From assembly GCF_000260415.1 (NCBI RefSeq), contig NZ_BACP01000002.1:28624-92623 (forward strand): a DNA stretch of 64,000 bases, in the 5' to 3' direction. Made by a program: the position numbers and the translations under genes. Of the stretch, positions 36,840 to 46,621 are shown one piece after another. Under the pieces are notes generated by a model. That model was not told the DNA's origin and ran no database searches. It worked only from the letters and a program-made list of their open reading frames with translations. The first letter of the stretch is position 1. The number at the start of each line of letters is the position of its first letter. Source of the DNA: Liquorilactobacillus mali KCTC 3596 = DSM 20444 (GTDB taxonomy: Bacteria > Bacillota > Bacilli > Lactobacillales > Lactobacillaceae).

Positions 36840-38244
36840 GATAATTAGAGCTTTTATTATTGATTTTATTATAATAATTTCAGTTATATATATACTGCTT
36901 TCGATTCTTACGACTGAAAATGGCACAAGTTTAAAGGAAATTTTAGGGGCCAGTGAAGGTATTTTGATTGTTATTTCTGCAGTTTTATTGGCTGGAGCGG
37001 AGGTAGGTTATAGATATATCAGATATAGATATAACAAGCGTGAGCTGGATCTGCTTTCACAGAAGTTAAATGATATTACCGAAGGAAAGAAACCTGGGCA
37101 TATCTTACTTGAGCCGAGTGATCCGCTATATGGAATTTCTCGAACAATTAACAGGCTTGAGAATAAGCAACATGATTTTACCAAGAATTTTACGATTCAG
37201 CAGAGAGGGTACTTTTCATTGATTGAGTACCTGACAATCGGTGTAATGATCCTTGATCAGGATAGAAAAATCTATTTGAGCAATCATGCTATGAGCGATC
37301 TGATGGGTCGTGAGATGAATTTGCAGGGGCAAATTTATATTAATGAAATCAGAACGTACGATTTGAGCCGTTTGATTGAAGCAGCATTTTCTTCGCAAGA
37401 AGATCAACACAGTGAAATTCGGCTTGATTTAACCAATAAGGTCGTTGATGCTCACGTTGTTTATGTTCCAGTCAGCAAGCATCGGTTGCTAGTAATGGTA
37501 TTATTGTATGATATTACAGAGCTAAAAGAAATTGAAAGAATGCAGCTGGACTTTGTCGGAAATGTCAGCCATGAGTTGAAAACACCGATTACAGCGATAA
37601 CTGGTTTTAGTGAAACCTTGCTACAAGGTGCAATGAATGATAAGAAGGCCTTGCCAGAGTTTTTGGCGATTATTCATAAGGAAAGTCTGAAATTGACAGA
37701 TTTAGTTGAGGATATTTTATCCTTATCGAGGATTGATGCAAGTCCAGAATTGAATTTGAAAGAAATCAATCTGAGAATCTATATAACTGAGCTTTTGAAG
37801 ACGTTCAAACCGCAGTTGGAAAAAAAGAAAATCAAAGTTTTTCTTGAGATATCTGAAGACTACGTAGTTAATATGGATCAAAATAAATTGAGACATGTTA
37901 TTGATAATTTAATTCAGAATGCCATCAAGTATAATAATTTCCAAGGAAAAATTTGGATTGATGGTTCAGTTGATGAAACGAGTTGGAATATCAGTATCCG
38001 AGATAATGGTTATGGAATTCCACAAGATAAACAAGAACGGATTTTTGAGCGGTTTTATAGAATTGATACTTCGCGTTCGCGTGATAGTGGAGGAACTGGA
38101 CTGGGATTATCTGTCGTTAAGGAGTATGTCGCAGCGATGAACGGTGAAATTATATTAGAGAGTCAAGTTGGTGTGGGATCCAAATTCATAATAAAATTTC
38201 CAATGGAGCAAGACATACAAAAGTCACAAAAGGAATCCTTATAA
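36808..38244 (+). CDS. phoR: PhoR-family sensor histidine kinase
   Basis: Membrane kinase for the preceding regulator. Two N-terminal membrane helices (about residues 10-30 and 48-66), a HAMP-like linker, a PAS-type domain (about 120-225), dimerisation domain with the phospho-His in FVGNVSHELKTPI, and the ATPase domain with NLIQNAIKYN, DNGYGIP and GGTGLGLSVVKEY. Start uncertain: TTG 36808, TTG 36820 or GTG 36826 all lie inside the phoP end without an ideal site. The first membrane helix is intact with any of them. Followed by a terminator. Confidence 0.88.
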   Translation: MVTDLKVKAIKIIRAFIIDFIIIISVIYILLSILTTENGTSLKEILGASEGILIVISAVLLAGAEVGYRYIRYRYNKRELDLLSQKLNDITEGKKPGHILLEPSDPLYGISRTINRLENKQHDFTKNFTIQQRGYFSLIEYLTIGVMILDQDRKIYLSNHAMSDLMGREMNLQGQIYINEIRTYDLSRLIEAAFSSQEDQHSEIRLDLTNKVVDAHVVYVPVSKHRLLVMVLLYDITELKEIERMQLDFVGNVSHELKTPITAITGFSETLLQGAMNDKKALPEFLAIIHKESLKLTDLVEDILSLSRIDASPELNLKEINLRIYITELLKTFKPQLEKKKIKVFLEISEDYVVNMDQNKLRHVIDNLIQNAIKYNNFQGKIWIDGSVDETSWNISIRDNGYGIPQDKQERIFERFYRIDTSRSRDSGGTGLGLSVVKEYVAAMNGEIILESQVGVGSKFIIKFPMEQDIQKSQKESL

Positions 38245-38271
38245 TTCGGGTTCAGTCTAGCATCATTCCAG

Positions 38272-38312
38272 AGACTGTCACAAAAAGTTGTTTTGTGCTA
38301 CAGTCTTTTTTT
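38272..38312 (+). terminator. Terminator after phoR
   Basis: AGACTGTCACAAAA (38272-38285) pairs with TTTTGTGCTACAGTCT (38291-38306), followed by a T run. A related stem appears at 45817. Confidence 0.85.
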
Positions 38313-38428
38313 GTAGTATGAATTATTGATAAGGATTGCGAATGATTTGATAAAAGTATAGAATCTAACCTAATAAATAGTTAGAATATTTTCTCCGATA
38401 AAGATTATTAGAAAGAGGAGGTGGTAGT

Positions 38429-39100
38429 GTGCGTAAAACATTTAATGATGAGTTAAACAAGTTACACGTTAGGTTTGCGGAACTAGGCATGATGGTCAAT
38501 GAGGCGATACTTCGCGCAACTAAGGCTTTCATGAATCATGATAAGATTCTTGCAGAGTCTGTAATTGAAAAGGATCCCGTGATAAACAATTGTGAGAATG
38601 ATTTAGAGAAGATGACCCTTGAGCTAATTGCACTGTATCAGCCTGTAACTGAAGATTTAAGAGATGTCATTACTATTTTGAAAGCAAGTTCTGACATTGA
38701 GAGGATTGGAGATCATGCGGTAAGCATCAGTCATGCTACCGTGAATATGAAGGGCAGTCAAAGGATTGCCGAAATTGAAATTGAAATTGCGAAGATGGGT
38801 AAATATGTATGCCAAATGTTTCAGAGTGTGCTTGATGCCTATATGAAGAAAAATGAAGAAAGGGCTCTAAAAATCGCAAAGGACGATTTGTTTTTGGATG
38901 AAGAGCTTAGGAAAATCAGGAAGAGATGTGTTACGATAATGCAGGAGGATTCGGAATCGGTTATCAGTGGTTCATACTATTCCTCGGTTGCTGCTTACTT
39001 GGAGCGCATTGGTGATTACGTAACTAATGTTTGCGAATGGATTGTTTTTCTCAAAAAAGGAGAAATTGTTGAGTTGAATCCAAACACTAGAAAATATTAA
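38429..39100 (+). CDS. phoU: Phosphate transport system regulator PhoU
   Basis: All-helical protein of 223 residues made of two related PhoU repeats, the metal-binding ExxxD-type motifs appearing in SDIERIGDHAV near residue 90 and LERIGDYVTN near 195. PhoU normally links the Pst transporter to PhoR. Here it follows phoPR directly with no pst genes between. GTG start preceded by GAGGAGGT. Confidence 0.94.
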   Translation: MRKTFNDELNKLHVRFAELGMMVNEAILRATKAFMNHDKILAESVIEKDPVINNCENDLEKMTLELIALYQPVTEDLRDVITILKASSDIERIGDHAVSISHATVNMKGSQRIAEIEIEIAKMGKYVCQMFQSVLDAYMKKNEERALKIAKDDLFLDEELRKIRKRCVTIMQEDSESVISGSYYSSVAAYLERIGDYVTNVCEWIVFLKKGEIVELNPNTRKY

Positions 39101-39214
39101 AATTTATTTTTTATTAAATTTAGTGGCTCCTTTTTTACATAATTTGCTAAACACTCTGTGACACTGTAAAATTCTGATTAAGGATATATTTATTTGTTGG
39201 GAGGAAAAGCAACT

Positions 39215-39520
39215 ATGAAATCTGATAAAAAAATGAGACGATCAAATAATCGGATTATTTCTGGAGTATGTGGTGGTATAGCTGATTATTTTGGTATTAA
39301 TCCGTGGATTATCAGGGGAATTTTTATTATTTTGGCAGTAATACCGCACATTACATTTTTGGTTATAAGTATTTATGTAATGTGTATTGTCCTAATTCCA
39401 TCTGAGGAAAGTAGCTTTTTTTCTATGTTATTTAAAAAGAAAAATCAAGATTATACACATGAAAAAAGAAAAAGTTCACGGAAGATTCTTAAAGATGTTC
39501 ATGAAAAGGATATTCGTTAA
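39215..39520 (+). CDS. PspC domain protein
   Basis: Short membrane protein (about 101 residues) with the PspC fold: IISGVCGGIADYFGINPWIIR, then one or two hydrophobic segments and a basic cytosolic tail. Linked to envelope stress in other bacteria. The start at 39215 follows GGGAGG at about ten bases. Neighbour of a YvlD-type protein and hprK, matching the Bacillus yvlC-yvlD-hprK order. Confidence 0.88.
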   Translation: MKSDKKMRRSNNRIISGVCGGIADYFGINPWIIRGIFIILAVIPHITFLVISIYVMCIVLIPSEESSFFSMLFKKKNQDYTHEKRKSSRKILKDVHEKDIR

Positions 39521-39544
39521 ATTAAAATTATGGAGGAATTATAA

Positions 39545-39889
39545 ATGTCTTTTTGGCGCAGAGCCTTGGTTAATGCAATAATATTTATTTCAGCGGCTGG
39601 TTTTTTCCCACAAGCATTTCATGTATCTAGCATTTGGATATCGCTTCTTGCCGCGGTTATATTGGGTCTGCTTAATATGTTTGTAAAACCAATATTACTG
39701 CTTTTTTCATTGCCTATTACTTTTATGACTCTGGGGCTATTTTACTTTGTTATTAATGGTTTCATGCTTGAGTTGACTTCTTATTTAGTTGGCAGTTCAT
39801 TTGCCTTTGCGAATTTCGGTGCTGCCTTTTTGTTAGCTTTGATTCTTAGTTTGGTAAATATTGTAATAACGAACTATTTCAGGCGTTAG
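39545..39889 (+). CDS. YvlD-like four-helix membrane protein (phage-holin-4 superfamily)
   Basis: 114 residues forming about four membrane helices with a conserved LNMFVKPILLLFSLPITFMT segment (residues 38-57). The family name refers to distant similarity to phage holins; this is a chromosomal envelope protein, not a lysis gene. ATG with GGAGG about ten bases upstream. Probably co-transcribed with pspC and hprK. Confidence 0.88.
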   Translation: MSFWRRALVNAIIFISAAGFFPQAFHVSSIWISLLAAVILGLLNMFVKPILLLFSLPITFMTLGLFYFVINGFMLELTSYLVGSSFAFANFGAAFLLALILSLVNIVITNYFRR

Positions 39890-39936
39890 AGAAAGCTTTT
39901 TGATTAGAAGAATTAAATTTGGGAGGGGCTTTTTAA

Positions 39937-40872
39937 GTGAGTGATATGGTAAGTGTTGAGAGCTTGGTTAGAGCAACAGGAATGAAGGTATTTTCAGGTG
40001 GTAAATATTTAAGTACAAAAATGATAACTACAAGTGATATATCAAGACCTGGTCTTGAATTGACAGGTTACTTTGATTACTATCCAGCAGAACGAATTCA
40101 ACTTTTTGGGATGACAGAAGTTTCATTTGCCAGGAAGATGGATAAGCAAAAACGTAGGAAAATTATGGAGCGGATGTGTGTAGAAGATGTTACACCTTGC
40201 TTTGTGATTTCCCGTTATCTGCCTGTACCGGAGGAATTGGATGAAGCAGCCAAGACACACGGTATACCTGTTTTACGTTCGAAACTACCAACCACTCGCC
40301 TATCTTCCAAAGTTACGGATTTTTTAGAGACACAGTTGGCAGAAAGAAAGTCGCTGCATGGTGTCTTAGTCGATATTTATGGTTTGGGTGTTTTAATTAC
40401 GGGTGATTCTGGTGTTGGTAAGTCCGAAACAGCTTTGGATTTAATTAAAAGAGGTCATCGACTGATTGCTGATGATCGAGTAGATGTTTATCAAAAAGAT
40501 GAGCAAACAATTATTGGTGAGGCTCCCAAGATTCTTAGACATTTACTGGAAATTCGCGGCATTGGTATTATTGATGTCATGAATCTTTTTGGAGCGGGTG
40601 CTGTTAGGACTGAGACTGATATCTCACTGATTGTTCATTTAGAAAATTGGGGTCCTGATAAGCAATTCGACCGGTTAGGAACGGGTGAACAGAAGTTAAG
40701 AGTCTTTGACGTAGATATTCCTAAAATCTCAATACCGGTAAAAATCGGTCGTAATTTGGCGATTATCATTGAGGCAGCAGCGATGAACTATCGTGCAAAG
40801 ACGATGGGTTATGATGCTACAAAGCTGTTTGAGAAAAATTTGAATAGTCTGATTCAAGAGAATTCAGATTAA
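39937..40872 (+). CDS. hprK: HPr kinase/phosphorylase
   Basis: Phosphorylates HPr on Ser46 to trigger carbon catabolite control. 311 residues; Walker A GDSGVGKSE at residues 156-164, the HPrK signature EIRGIGIIDVMNLFGAGAV near 208, and His141 in the preceding HGVLV loop. GTG start at 39937 set by GGAGGGG at nine bases; ATG at 39946 is an alternative. It leads the hprK-lgt-gpsA-trxB series. Confidence 0.97.
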   Translation: MSDMVSVESLVRATGMKVFSGGKYLSTKMITTSDISRPGLELTGYFDYYPAERIQLFGMTEVSFARKMDKQKRRKIMERMCVEDVTPCFVISRYLPVPEELDEAAKTHGIPVLRSKLPTTRLSSKVTDFLETQLAERKSLHGVLVDIYGLGVLITGDSGVGKSETALDLIKRGHRLIADDRVDVYQKDEQTIIGEAPKILRHLLEIRGIGIIDVMNLFGAGAVRTETDISLIVHLENWGPDKQFDRLGTGEQKLRVFDVDIPKISIPVKIGRNLAIIIEAAAMNYRAKTMGYDATKLFEKNLNSLIQENSD

Positions 40873-40894
40873 GTAAGGATGTGTTTTTTTATTT

Positions 40895-41728
40895 ATGCCA
40901 ATTTTGGGTGCGTTAAATCCGGTTGCCTTTTCTTTAGGTTCAATTGAGGTCAGGTGGTATGGAATTATTATTGCTAGTGCAGTGGTGATTGCTACTTATC
41001 TTTCTGTGAGAGAGGGCAAAAAAAGAGGAATCGTTGAAGATGATATTTATGATCTAATTCTCTGGGGGCTTCCAGTAGCAATAATTTGTGCACGAATTTA
41101 TTATGTGGTTTTTGAGTGGGGCTATTATTCACAAAACCTAAGCCAAATTTATCGTATCTGGGATGGCGGAATAGCAATATATGGTGGTTTGATTGGTGCT
41201 GTAATAGTTTTAGTCATTTTATGCAAAAAAAGAAATATTTCATCATGGCTGATGCTCGATGTAGCTGCACCTACTGTGATTATGGCGCAAGGAATAGGTC
41301 GCTGGGGCAACTTTATGAATCAGGAAGCACACGGCCGAGCAACAACCCTGTCTTTCTTACGTGAATTACATTTACCGGATTTTATAATCAAACAGATGAA
41401 CATAGCGGGAACATATTATCAACCAACTTTTTTATATGAATCGGTTTGGGATTTGACGGGTTTTGTACTTTTGATGTTGCTGAGACATCAAGAGCATTTG
41501 TTTAAGCGCGGAGAGGTTTTCTTTGCCTATGTTATCTGGTATTCTTTTGGAAGATTCTTTATTGAGGGAATGCGTACAGACAGTCTTATGCTGGGACCGT
41601 TGAGAGTTTCACAGTGGTTATCAGTTGTATTGTTCTTAGGTGCCATAATTTGGTTGGCAACGCGTCGTTATTGGAGACCGTTGAATCCATGGTATTTGGA
41701 CGGTACAGATGAAACTTATCATAAATAG
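40895..41728 (+). CDS. lgt: Prolipoprotein diacylglyceryl transferase
   Basis: Membrane enzyme that adds diacylglycerol to lipobox cysteines. 277 residues with about seven membrane helices. Signature [13 protein letters not shown] near residue 138 contains the catalytic arginine. The ribosome binding site is weak (AAGGA about 16 bases upstream). Its stop codon overlaps the gpsA ribosome binding site. Confidence 0.95.
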   Translation: MPILGALNPVAFSLGSIEVRWYGIIIASAVVIATYLSVREGKKRGIVEDDIYDLILWGLPVAIICARIYYVVFEWGYYSQNLSQIYRIWDGGIAIYGGLIGAVIVLVILCKKRNISSWLMLDVAAPTVIMAQGIGRWGNFMNQEAHGRATTLSFLRELHLPDFIIKQMNIAGTYYQPTFLYESVWDLTGFVLLMLLRHQEHLFKRGEVFFAYVIWYSFGRFFIEGMRTDSLMLGPLRVSQWLSVVLFLGAIIWLATRRYWRPLNPWYLDGTDETYHK

Positions 41729-41739
41729 GAGTGGTTTTT

Positions 41740-42762
41740 TTGTGTAAAAAGGTTGCAGTCATTGGAGCAGGTTCTTGGGGCAGTGTTCTTGCAAATATTT
41801 TAGTTATGAACGGGGAAAAAGTAAAAATTTGGTCAAGAAGACAAGAACAAGTCGATGAACTTAATCTGGAGCATACTAATAAGGCATATCTTTCAGATGT
41901 TAAGCTGTCTGAGAAGCTAGTTGCATCTAACAACTTGGAAGAAGTTTTAAAGGAATCAGAGTTGGTCTTACTGGCAGTTCCAACCAAGGCTATGAGAGAA
42001 ATGTCTCATAAAGTTGGATTATTAATTGAAAAGTTGGATCTTCATCCGGTTATTGTTCATGCTAGCAAGGGATTAGAATTAGAAACACATAAGCGTATTT
42101 CTGAAATTATTTCAGAAGAAATATCACAAGAATATGCTGCTGGAATTGTGGCGTTGTCTGGTCCTAGCCATGCTGAAGAAGTGGCATGCCATGATCTAAC
42201 ATTGATTACTGCTGCATCATCTGACTTACAGGCGGCAAAAAGTGTTCAAAAAATATTTATGAATAGCTACTTCCGTGTATACACAAATAGTGACATTATT
42301 GGAGTTGAACTCGGTGCGGCATTTAAGAATATTATTGCACTAGGAGCGGGAGCTTTGAATGGTTTAGGTTATGGTGATGATGCTAAAGCTGCTTTGATGA
42401 CTAGAGGATTGGCTGAAATAGCGCGTTTGGGAATTGCATTAGGTGCTGATCCATTAACGTTTATCGGATTGTCGGGTGTAGGAGACCTAATTGTTACTTG
42501 TACAAGCGTTCATTCAAGAAATTGGCGTGCTGGCAATCAGTTAGGTAAGGGTGCAAAGGTCGAAGACGTTGTCAATAACATGGGAATGGTCATTGAAGGA
42601 TTGACGACGGTTAAGGCAGCGTATGAATTGGCAAAAAGCCGTAAAATTGAGATGCCGATTACTGAAGCTATTTATCAAGTTGTTTATCAAGGAGAAGAGA
42701 TAAAGACTGCGATAGAAGATTTGATGACACGTGAAGGAAAATCTGAAGAGGAAACATTTTAG
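41740..42762 (+). CDS. gpsA: Glycerol-3-phosphate dehydrogenase [NAD(P)+]
   Basis: Makes glycerol-3-phosphate for phospholipids. 340 residues: dinucleotide fold VAVIGAGSWGSVLAN at the start, the conserved LGAAFKNIIALGAGALNGLG near 190 (catalytic Lys), and GVGDLIVTCTS near 250. TTG at 41740 is preferred: AGGAG lies eight bases upstream; GTG at 41731 touches it. Confidence 0.95.
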   Translation: MCKKVAVIGAGSWGSVLANILVMNGEKVKIWSRRQEQVDELNLEHTNKAYLSDVKLSEKLVASNNLEEVLKESELVLLAVPTKAMREMSHKVGLLIEKLDLHPVIVHASKGLELETHKRISEIISEEISQEYAAGIVALSGPSHAEEVACHDLTLITAASSDLQAAKSVQKIFMNSYFRVYTNSDIIGVELGAAFKNIIALGAGALNGLGYGDDAKAALMTRGLAEIARLGIALGADPLTFIGLSGVGDLIVTCTSVHSRNWRAGNQLGKGAKVEDVVNNMGMVIEGLTTVKAAYELAKSRKIEMPITEAIYQVVYQGEEIKTAIEDLMTREGKSEEETF

Positions 42763-42827
42763 TGGAATGCTTATTAAAAGTAAGCTATAATATATATATA
42801 TGATTTAAAGTGGGAGAAGGTAAAAAA

Positions 42828-43757
42828 TTGACTAAAAAATATGATGTGGTTGTGATTGGTGCAGGTCCTGGTGGAATGACTGCAGCACTATACGCTTCTA
42901 GGGCTAACTTGTCAGTACTAATGCTCGATCGTGGAATATATGGTGGGCAAATGAATAATACAGCGGAGGTTGAAAATTACCCAGGATTCAAGTCGATTTT
43001 GGGACCAGATTTGGCAAAAGAAATGTATGAAAGTTCAACACAATTTAATGCTGAATATGCCTATGGTAATGTTGAAGAAGTAACCGTTGCTGACGACGGA
43101 TTGAAAACAATTAAGACTGATAGTGACACATTTGAAACTTATGCGCTAATAATAGCAACAGGTTCTCAATATAAAAAATTGGGTGTTACAGGAGAACAGG
43201 AATACAGTGGCCGTGGAGTCTCCTATTGTGCGGTTTGTGATGGCGCCTTTTTCCGCGATCGTGATGTTGTGGTAGTAGGTGGTGGTGACTCTGCAATTGA
43301 AGAAAGTTCATATCTTTCTAAATTGGTTAAAGAGGTTAATGTAGTCCACCGTCGTGATGAACTACGTGCACAGAAAATCTTGCAGGATCGTGCATTTGAG
43401 AATCCTAAAATCCAGTTTACTTGGGATACTGTGCTAACAAGCATTGAAGGTGATGGTAAGAAGGTCACAGGGGTTAAGACATTGAATAAGAAAACTGGTG
43501 ATGAATCCGTTGTTCCTACTGATGGGGTCTTTATCTATGTCGGTTTAGTTCCAATGACAGAACCTTTTGAAAGCCTTAGTGTAACAGACGAGCAAGGCTG
43601 GATTGTCACTGATGAAAAGATGCAAACAAAAATTCCAGGAATATTCGCAATTGGTGATGTGAGAAAAAAGGAATTACGTCAGATTGCGACAGCAGTTGGT
43701 GATGGTGGAATTGCTGGACAAGGGGCATATAATTATTTGGAGACATTGAAAGATTAG
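42828..43757 (+). CDS. trxB: Thioredoxin-disulfide reductase
   Basis: FAD/NADPH enzyme of 309 residues. The redox-active CAVC pair is near residue 130, FAD GAGPGGMTAALYASRA at the start, NADPH-binding GGGDSAIEESSYLS near 150, and the closing GDVRKKELRQIATAVGDGG. TTG start at 42828, seven bases after GGGAGAAGG. Confidence 0.96.
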   Translation: MTKKYDVVVIGAGPGGMTAALYASRANLSVLMLDRGIYGGQMNNTAEVENYPGFKSILGPDLAKEMYESSTQFNAEYAYGNVEEVTVADDGLKTIKTDSDTFETYALIIATGSQYKKLGVTGEQEYSGRGVSYCAVCDGAFFRDRDVVVVGGGDSAIEESSYLSKLVKEVNVVHRRDELRAQKILQDRAFENPKIQFTWDTVLTSIEGDGKKVTGVKTLNKKTGDESVVPTDGVFIYVGLVPMTEPFESLSVTDEQGWIVTDEKMQTKIPGIFAIGDVRKKELRQIATAVGDGGIAGQGAYNYLETLKD

Positions 43758-43790
43758 AAGTTAAAAGATTGTTAAGTTAATAATTATAGG

Positions 43791-43826
43791 AAAAGTTGTG
43801 ATGGATAATAAATCGCAGCTTTTTTG
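43791..43826 (+). terminator. Terminator after trxB
   Basis: AAAAGTTGTGAT (43791-43802) pairs with ATCGCAGCTTTT (43812-43823) allowing G-U pairs, followed by a T run. Confidence 0.75.
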
Positions 43827-43965
43827 TATTTGAGTTGAATTTAAGGGGATAGTTAGTGGTATTTGTTAAGAAACAGGAAAAATAATTGAAGATTTTTGCT
43901 GTTTCATGCGTAAAAAAGCTGTTAGTATAGTATACTAATTTTAGAAAAACAATGGGAGTGATTTT

Positions 43966-45693
43966 GTGAGTTGGAAAGAAACTTATCAAACATGGATTAA
44001 CTATCCTGAGTTAGACAAGGAATTAGAACAAGAGTTAAAGGAAAATAAGGATAATGCCGAATTACTTGAAGATGCTTTTTATGCACCTCTCGAATTTGGT
44101 ACTGCAGGAATGCGTGGAGTAATTGGAGCAGGGATAAACAGAATGAATATTTATACTGTTCGTCAAGCTACAGAAGGACTTGCTTTGTTGATGGATACAC
44201 TTGATGAAGCAACTAAAAAGCGAGGAGTTGCAATAAGTTTTGATTCTCGTCACCATTCAGAAGATTTTGCACATGAGGCCGCACGTGTTTTAGGTGCACA
44301 TGGAATTGCTAGCTTTGTTTTTGAAAGCCTTCGTCCAACTCCAGAATTGTCCTTTACAGTGCGTCATTTAAATACTTACGCTGGAATTATGATTACGGCT
44401 AGCCATAATCCTAAGGAATACAATGGGTATAAGATTTATGGTGAAGATGGTGGACAGATGCCGCCAAAGGAATCTGATATGATCACTGAATTTGTGAGAC
44501 AGGCACAAGATTTGTTTGCTATAAAAGTTGCCGATGAATCTGAAATTATTGAAAACGGTTTAATGAAAATTATTGGTGCTGAAGTTGACAATGCTTATTT
44601 AGCAGAAGTTAAAAAAGTTACTATTAATTCTGAGTTAGTTAAAAAAGAAGGGAAAACACTTAAATTAATTTTTTCTCCGCTACACGGAACGGGTGCAATA
44701 CTAGGTGAAAAAGCATTAAAAGGTGCAGGATTTACGAACTTTACAATGGTTTCTGAACAGGCAACGCCAGATCCAGATTTTTCAACAGTCAAAAAACCCA
44801 ATCCTGAAGACGCGGCTGCATTTGACTTGGCTATTAAGCATGGCAAAGAAGAAGATGCGGATCTTTTGATTGCTGTTGATCCAGATGCAGATCGATTAGG
44901 AGCGGCTGTACGTCAGCCATCAGGTGAGTATCAATTACTGACAGGTAATCAAATAGCGGCAATTATGCTTGATTATATTTTAACAGCACGGAAAAATGCG
45001 GGAACATTGCCTGCAAACGCAGCTGTAGTTAAATCTATTGTTTCAAGTGAATTTGCTACGGCGATTGCCAAGAGTTATAACGTTGAGATGATTAACGTTT
45101 TAACGGGATTCAAGTTTATTGCAGAGCAGATTAAACTTTTTGAAAAAACTAATAAGCACAGTTTCATGTTCGGCTTTGAAGAAAGCTATGGTTATTTGAT
45201 TCGTCCATTTGTGAGAGACAAAGATGCTATTCAGTCGCTCGTAATGCTAGCCGAAGTTGCTGCCTATTATAAGAGTAAGGGAAAGAATCTTTATGATGGA
45301 CTGCAAGAACTATTTACTAAATTTGGTTATTTCGCTGAAAAAACAGTTGCATTAACATTTGATGGTGTTGAAGGTGCAGAGCAAATTAAGAATTTAATGA
45401 CCAAATTTAGGGAAGCCGCACCAAAGGATTTTGCTGGGATTAAAGTTGCCACCATGGAAGATTTTGCTAATTCGAAAAAGACGACAGCTTCTGGCGATGT
45501 CTCAATTATTGAGCTACCTAAATCAAATGTTCTAAAATATTTGCTAGAAGACGGATCATGGATTGCTGTGAGACCCTCAGGAACAGAGCCAAAGATTAAG
45601 TTTTATATTGGCACACAAGACAGCACACAGGAAAAGTCACTGCAAAAGCGTCAAGCCTTTGAGGATGATATCAGGAGTTTTATAGAGAAATAA
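43966..45693 (+). CDS. pgm: Phosphoglucomutase (alpha-D-phosphohexomutase family)
   Basis: Interconverts glucose-1- and glucose-6-phosphate for glycan synthesis. 575 residues. Phosphoserine loop TASHNPKEYNGYK near residue 145, metal loop DPDADR near 307, sugar loop FGFEESYGY near 402, and phosphate-binding RPSGTEPKIKFY near 535. GTG start with GGGAG eight bases upstream. Some paralogues act as phosphomannomutase; length and motifs favour PGM (PgcA type). Confidence 0.94.
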   Translation: MSWKETYQTWINYPELDKELEQELKENKDNAELLEDAFYAPLEFGTAGMRGVIGAGINRMNIYTVRQATEGLALLMDTLDEATKKRGVAISFDSRHHSEDFAHEAARVLGAHGIASFVFESLRPTPELSFTVRHLNTYAGIMITASHNPKEYNGYKIYGEDGGQMPPKESDMITEFVRQAQDLFAIKVADESEIIENGLMKIIGAEVDNAYLAEVKKVTINSELVKKEGKTLKLIFSPLHGTGAILGEKALKGAGFTNFTMVSEQATPDPDFSTVKKPNPEDAAAFDLAIKHGKEEDADLLIAVDPDADRLGAAVRQPSGEYQLLTGNQIAAIMLDYILTARKNAGTLPANAAVVKSIVSSEFATAIAKSYNVEMINVLTGFKFIAEQIKLFEKTNKHSFMFGFEESYGYLIRPFVRDKDAIQSLVMLAEVAAYYKSKGKNLYDGLQELFTKFGYFAEKTVALTFDGVEGAEQIKNLMTKFREAAPKDFAGIKVATMEDFANSKKTTASGDVSIIELPKSNVLKYLLEDGSWIAVRPSGTEPKIKFYIGTQDSTQEKSLQKRQAFEDDIRSFIEK

Positions 45694-45816
45694 TTAGCTG
45701 TTTTCAAAACTTAAGCAGGTATCAAAAAAAACAAATTGAAGGCAAGACTGAATCCAGTTTAATTAGGTTCAATCAGTTAATGAGTAAAAAACATTCATGT
45801 GTAAGGTGTAAGCATG

Positions 45817-45858
45817 AGGCTGCTGCAAAATCTTTATTTTGTCACAGTCTTTTGTTTT
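45817..45858 (+). terminator. Terminator-like hairpin upstream of niaR
   Basis: An imperfect stem, AGGCTGCTGCAAAAT with ATTTTGTCACAGTCT (45836-45850), followed by CTTTTGTTTTT. It probably ends transcripts from pgm. It shares its CAAAAT...ATTTTG and CAGTCTTTT core with the hairpin after phoR. Confidence 0.7.
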
Positions 45859-45884
45859 TCTAGACAAAAAAACAGGTGATGAGA

Positions 45885-46400
45885 TTGAAGAATAGTAATG
45901 TACGAAGACGCGTTAGTATAAGAGACGATGTATTGAATTCTGATTTAATAAGTGCGACAGTCCTAGCTGCAAAGTATGGGGTTTCACGTCAAACAATTGT
46001 GGGTGACATTGCTTTACTTAGAGCAAAGGGCGAGCCAATTATTTCTACTGTTAATGGATATAAATATCAGAAAAAAGAATCGCGCTACCATGGTTTGATA
46101 GCTTGCCAGCATACAATTGAAGAAACCCGTTTGGAACTAGAAACAATTGTCAACATGGGTGGAGAGATTGAAGATGTTATTGTTGATCATAGCCTGTATG
46201 GACAATTAGTCGGAACACTTGGAATTTCAACATTGCATGACATCAATGATTTTATGAGCCGAGCTGAAAAGGGCAATCACCTGTTACTTTCTAGTCTGAC
46301 CCAGGGCATCCATTTACACAATATAGCCTGTAACGGAGAAGCAGAGTTTCTTGAAATTAAAAAGAAATTATCAGAATTAGGATTAATTTATCTTGGTTAG
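45885..46400 (+). CDS. niaR: Niacin-responsive transcriptional repressor NiaR
   Basis: Repressor of niacin uptake and NAD salvage genes. About 171 residues: an N-terminal HTH_11 domain (about 15-65, LAAKYGVSRQTIVGDIALLRAKG) and a C-terminal 3H domain named for its three conserved histidines (YHGLIACQH near 70 and VDHSLYG near 105). TTG at 45885 is favoured because AGGTG is eight bases upstream; ATG 45879 and GTG 45876 touch it. The next gene is pncB, a logical target. I could not define the operator. Confidence 0.85.
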   Translation: MKNSNVRRRVSIRDDVLNSDLISATVLAAKYGVSRQTIVGDIALLRAKGEPIISTVNGYKYQKKESRYHGLIACQHTIEETRLELETIVNMGGEIEDVIVDHSLYGQLVGTLGISTLHDINDFMSRAEKGNHLLLSSLTQGIHLHNIACNGEAEFLEIKKKLSELGLIYLG

Positions 46401-46487
46401 CCGGGTGTCTTGACATCTTATCGGAAAAGGGTTATTTTCTAGATACTGGCTTTCAAAGAGCAGACAGATGTAAATTATAATAAGACG

Positions 46488-46600
46488 AGACCACAACATA
46501 GGTCGATAAAAGTTAAGCATTGATTTGAAATTATAAGCATAGCGGGTTTATTGCTATGTCTGGTTCAAAGCTAAATGGAAATTTTGACTTAATTCCGTCT
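46488..46600 (-). repeat. Dispersed intergenic repeat, copy without hairpin
   Basis: On the minus strand, TTAAGTCAAAATTTCCAT, TTAGCTTTGAACC, then TATAATTTCAAATCAATGC and AACTTTTATCGACCTATG match the family body, especially the 11.9 kb copy. The terminal hairpin is missing. Its end lies about 20 bases before the pncB ribosome binding site, so a read-through frame there is not coding. Confidence 0.75.
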
Positions 46601-46621
46601 TGTCAAGTTGGGAGAAAAATA

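Noticed and set aside
41586..41987. 133-residue minus-strand frame over the lgt-gpsA junction
   Set aside because: Covers two conserved genes and has no ribosome binding site.
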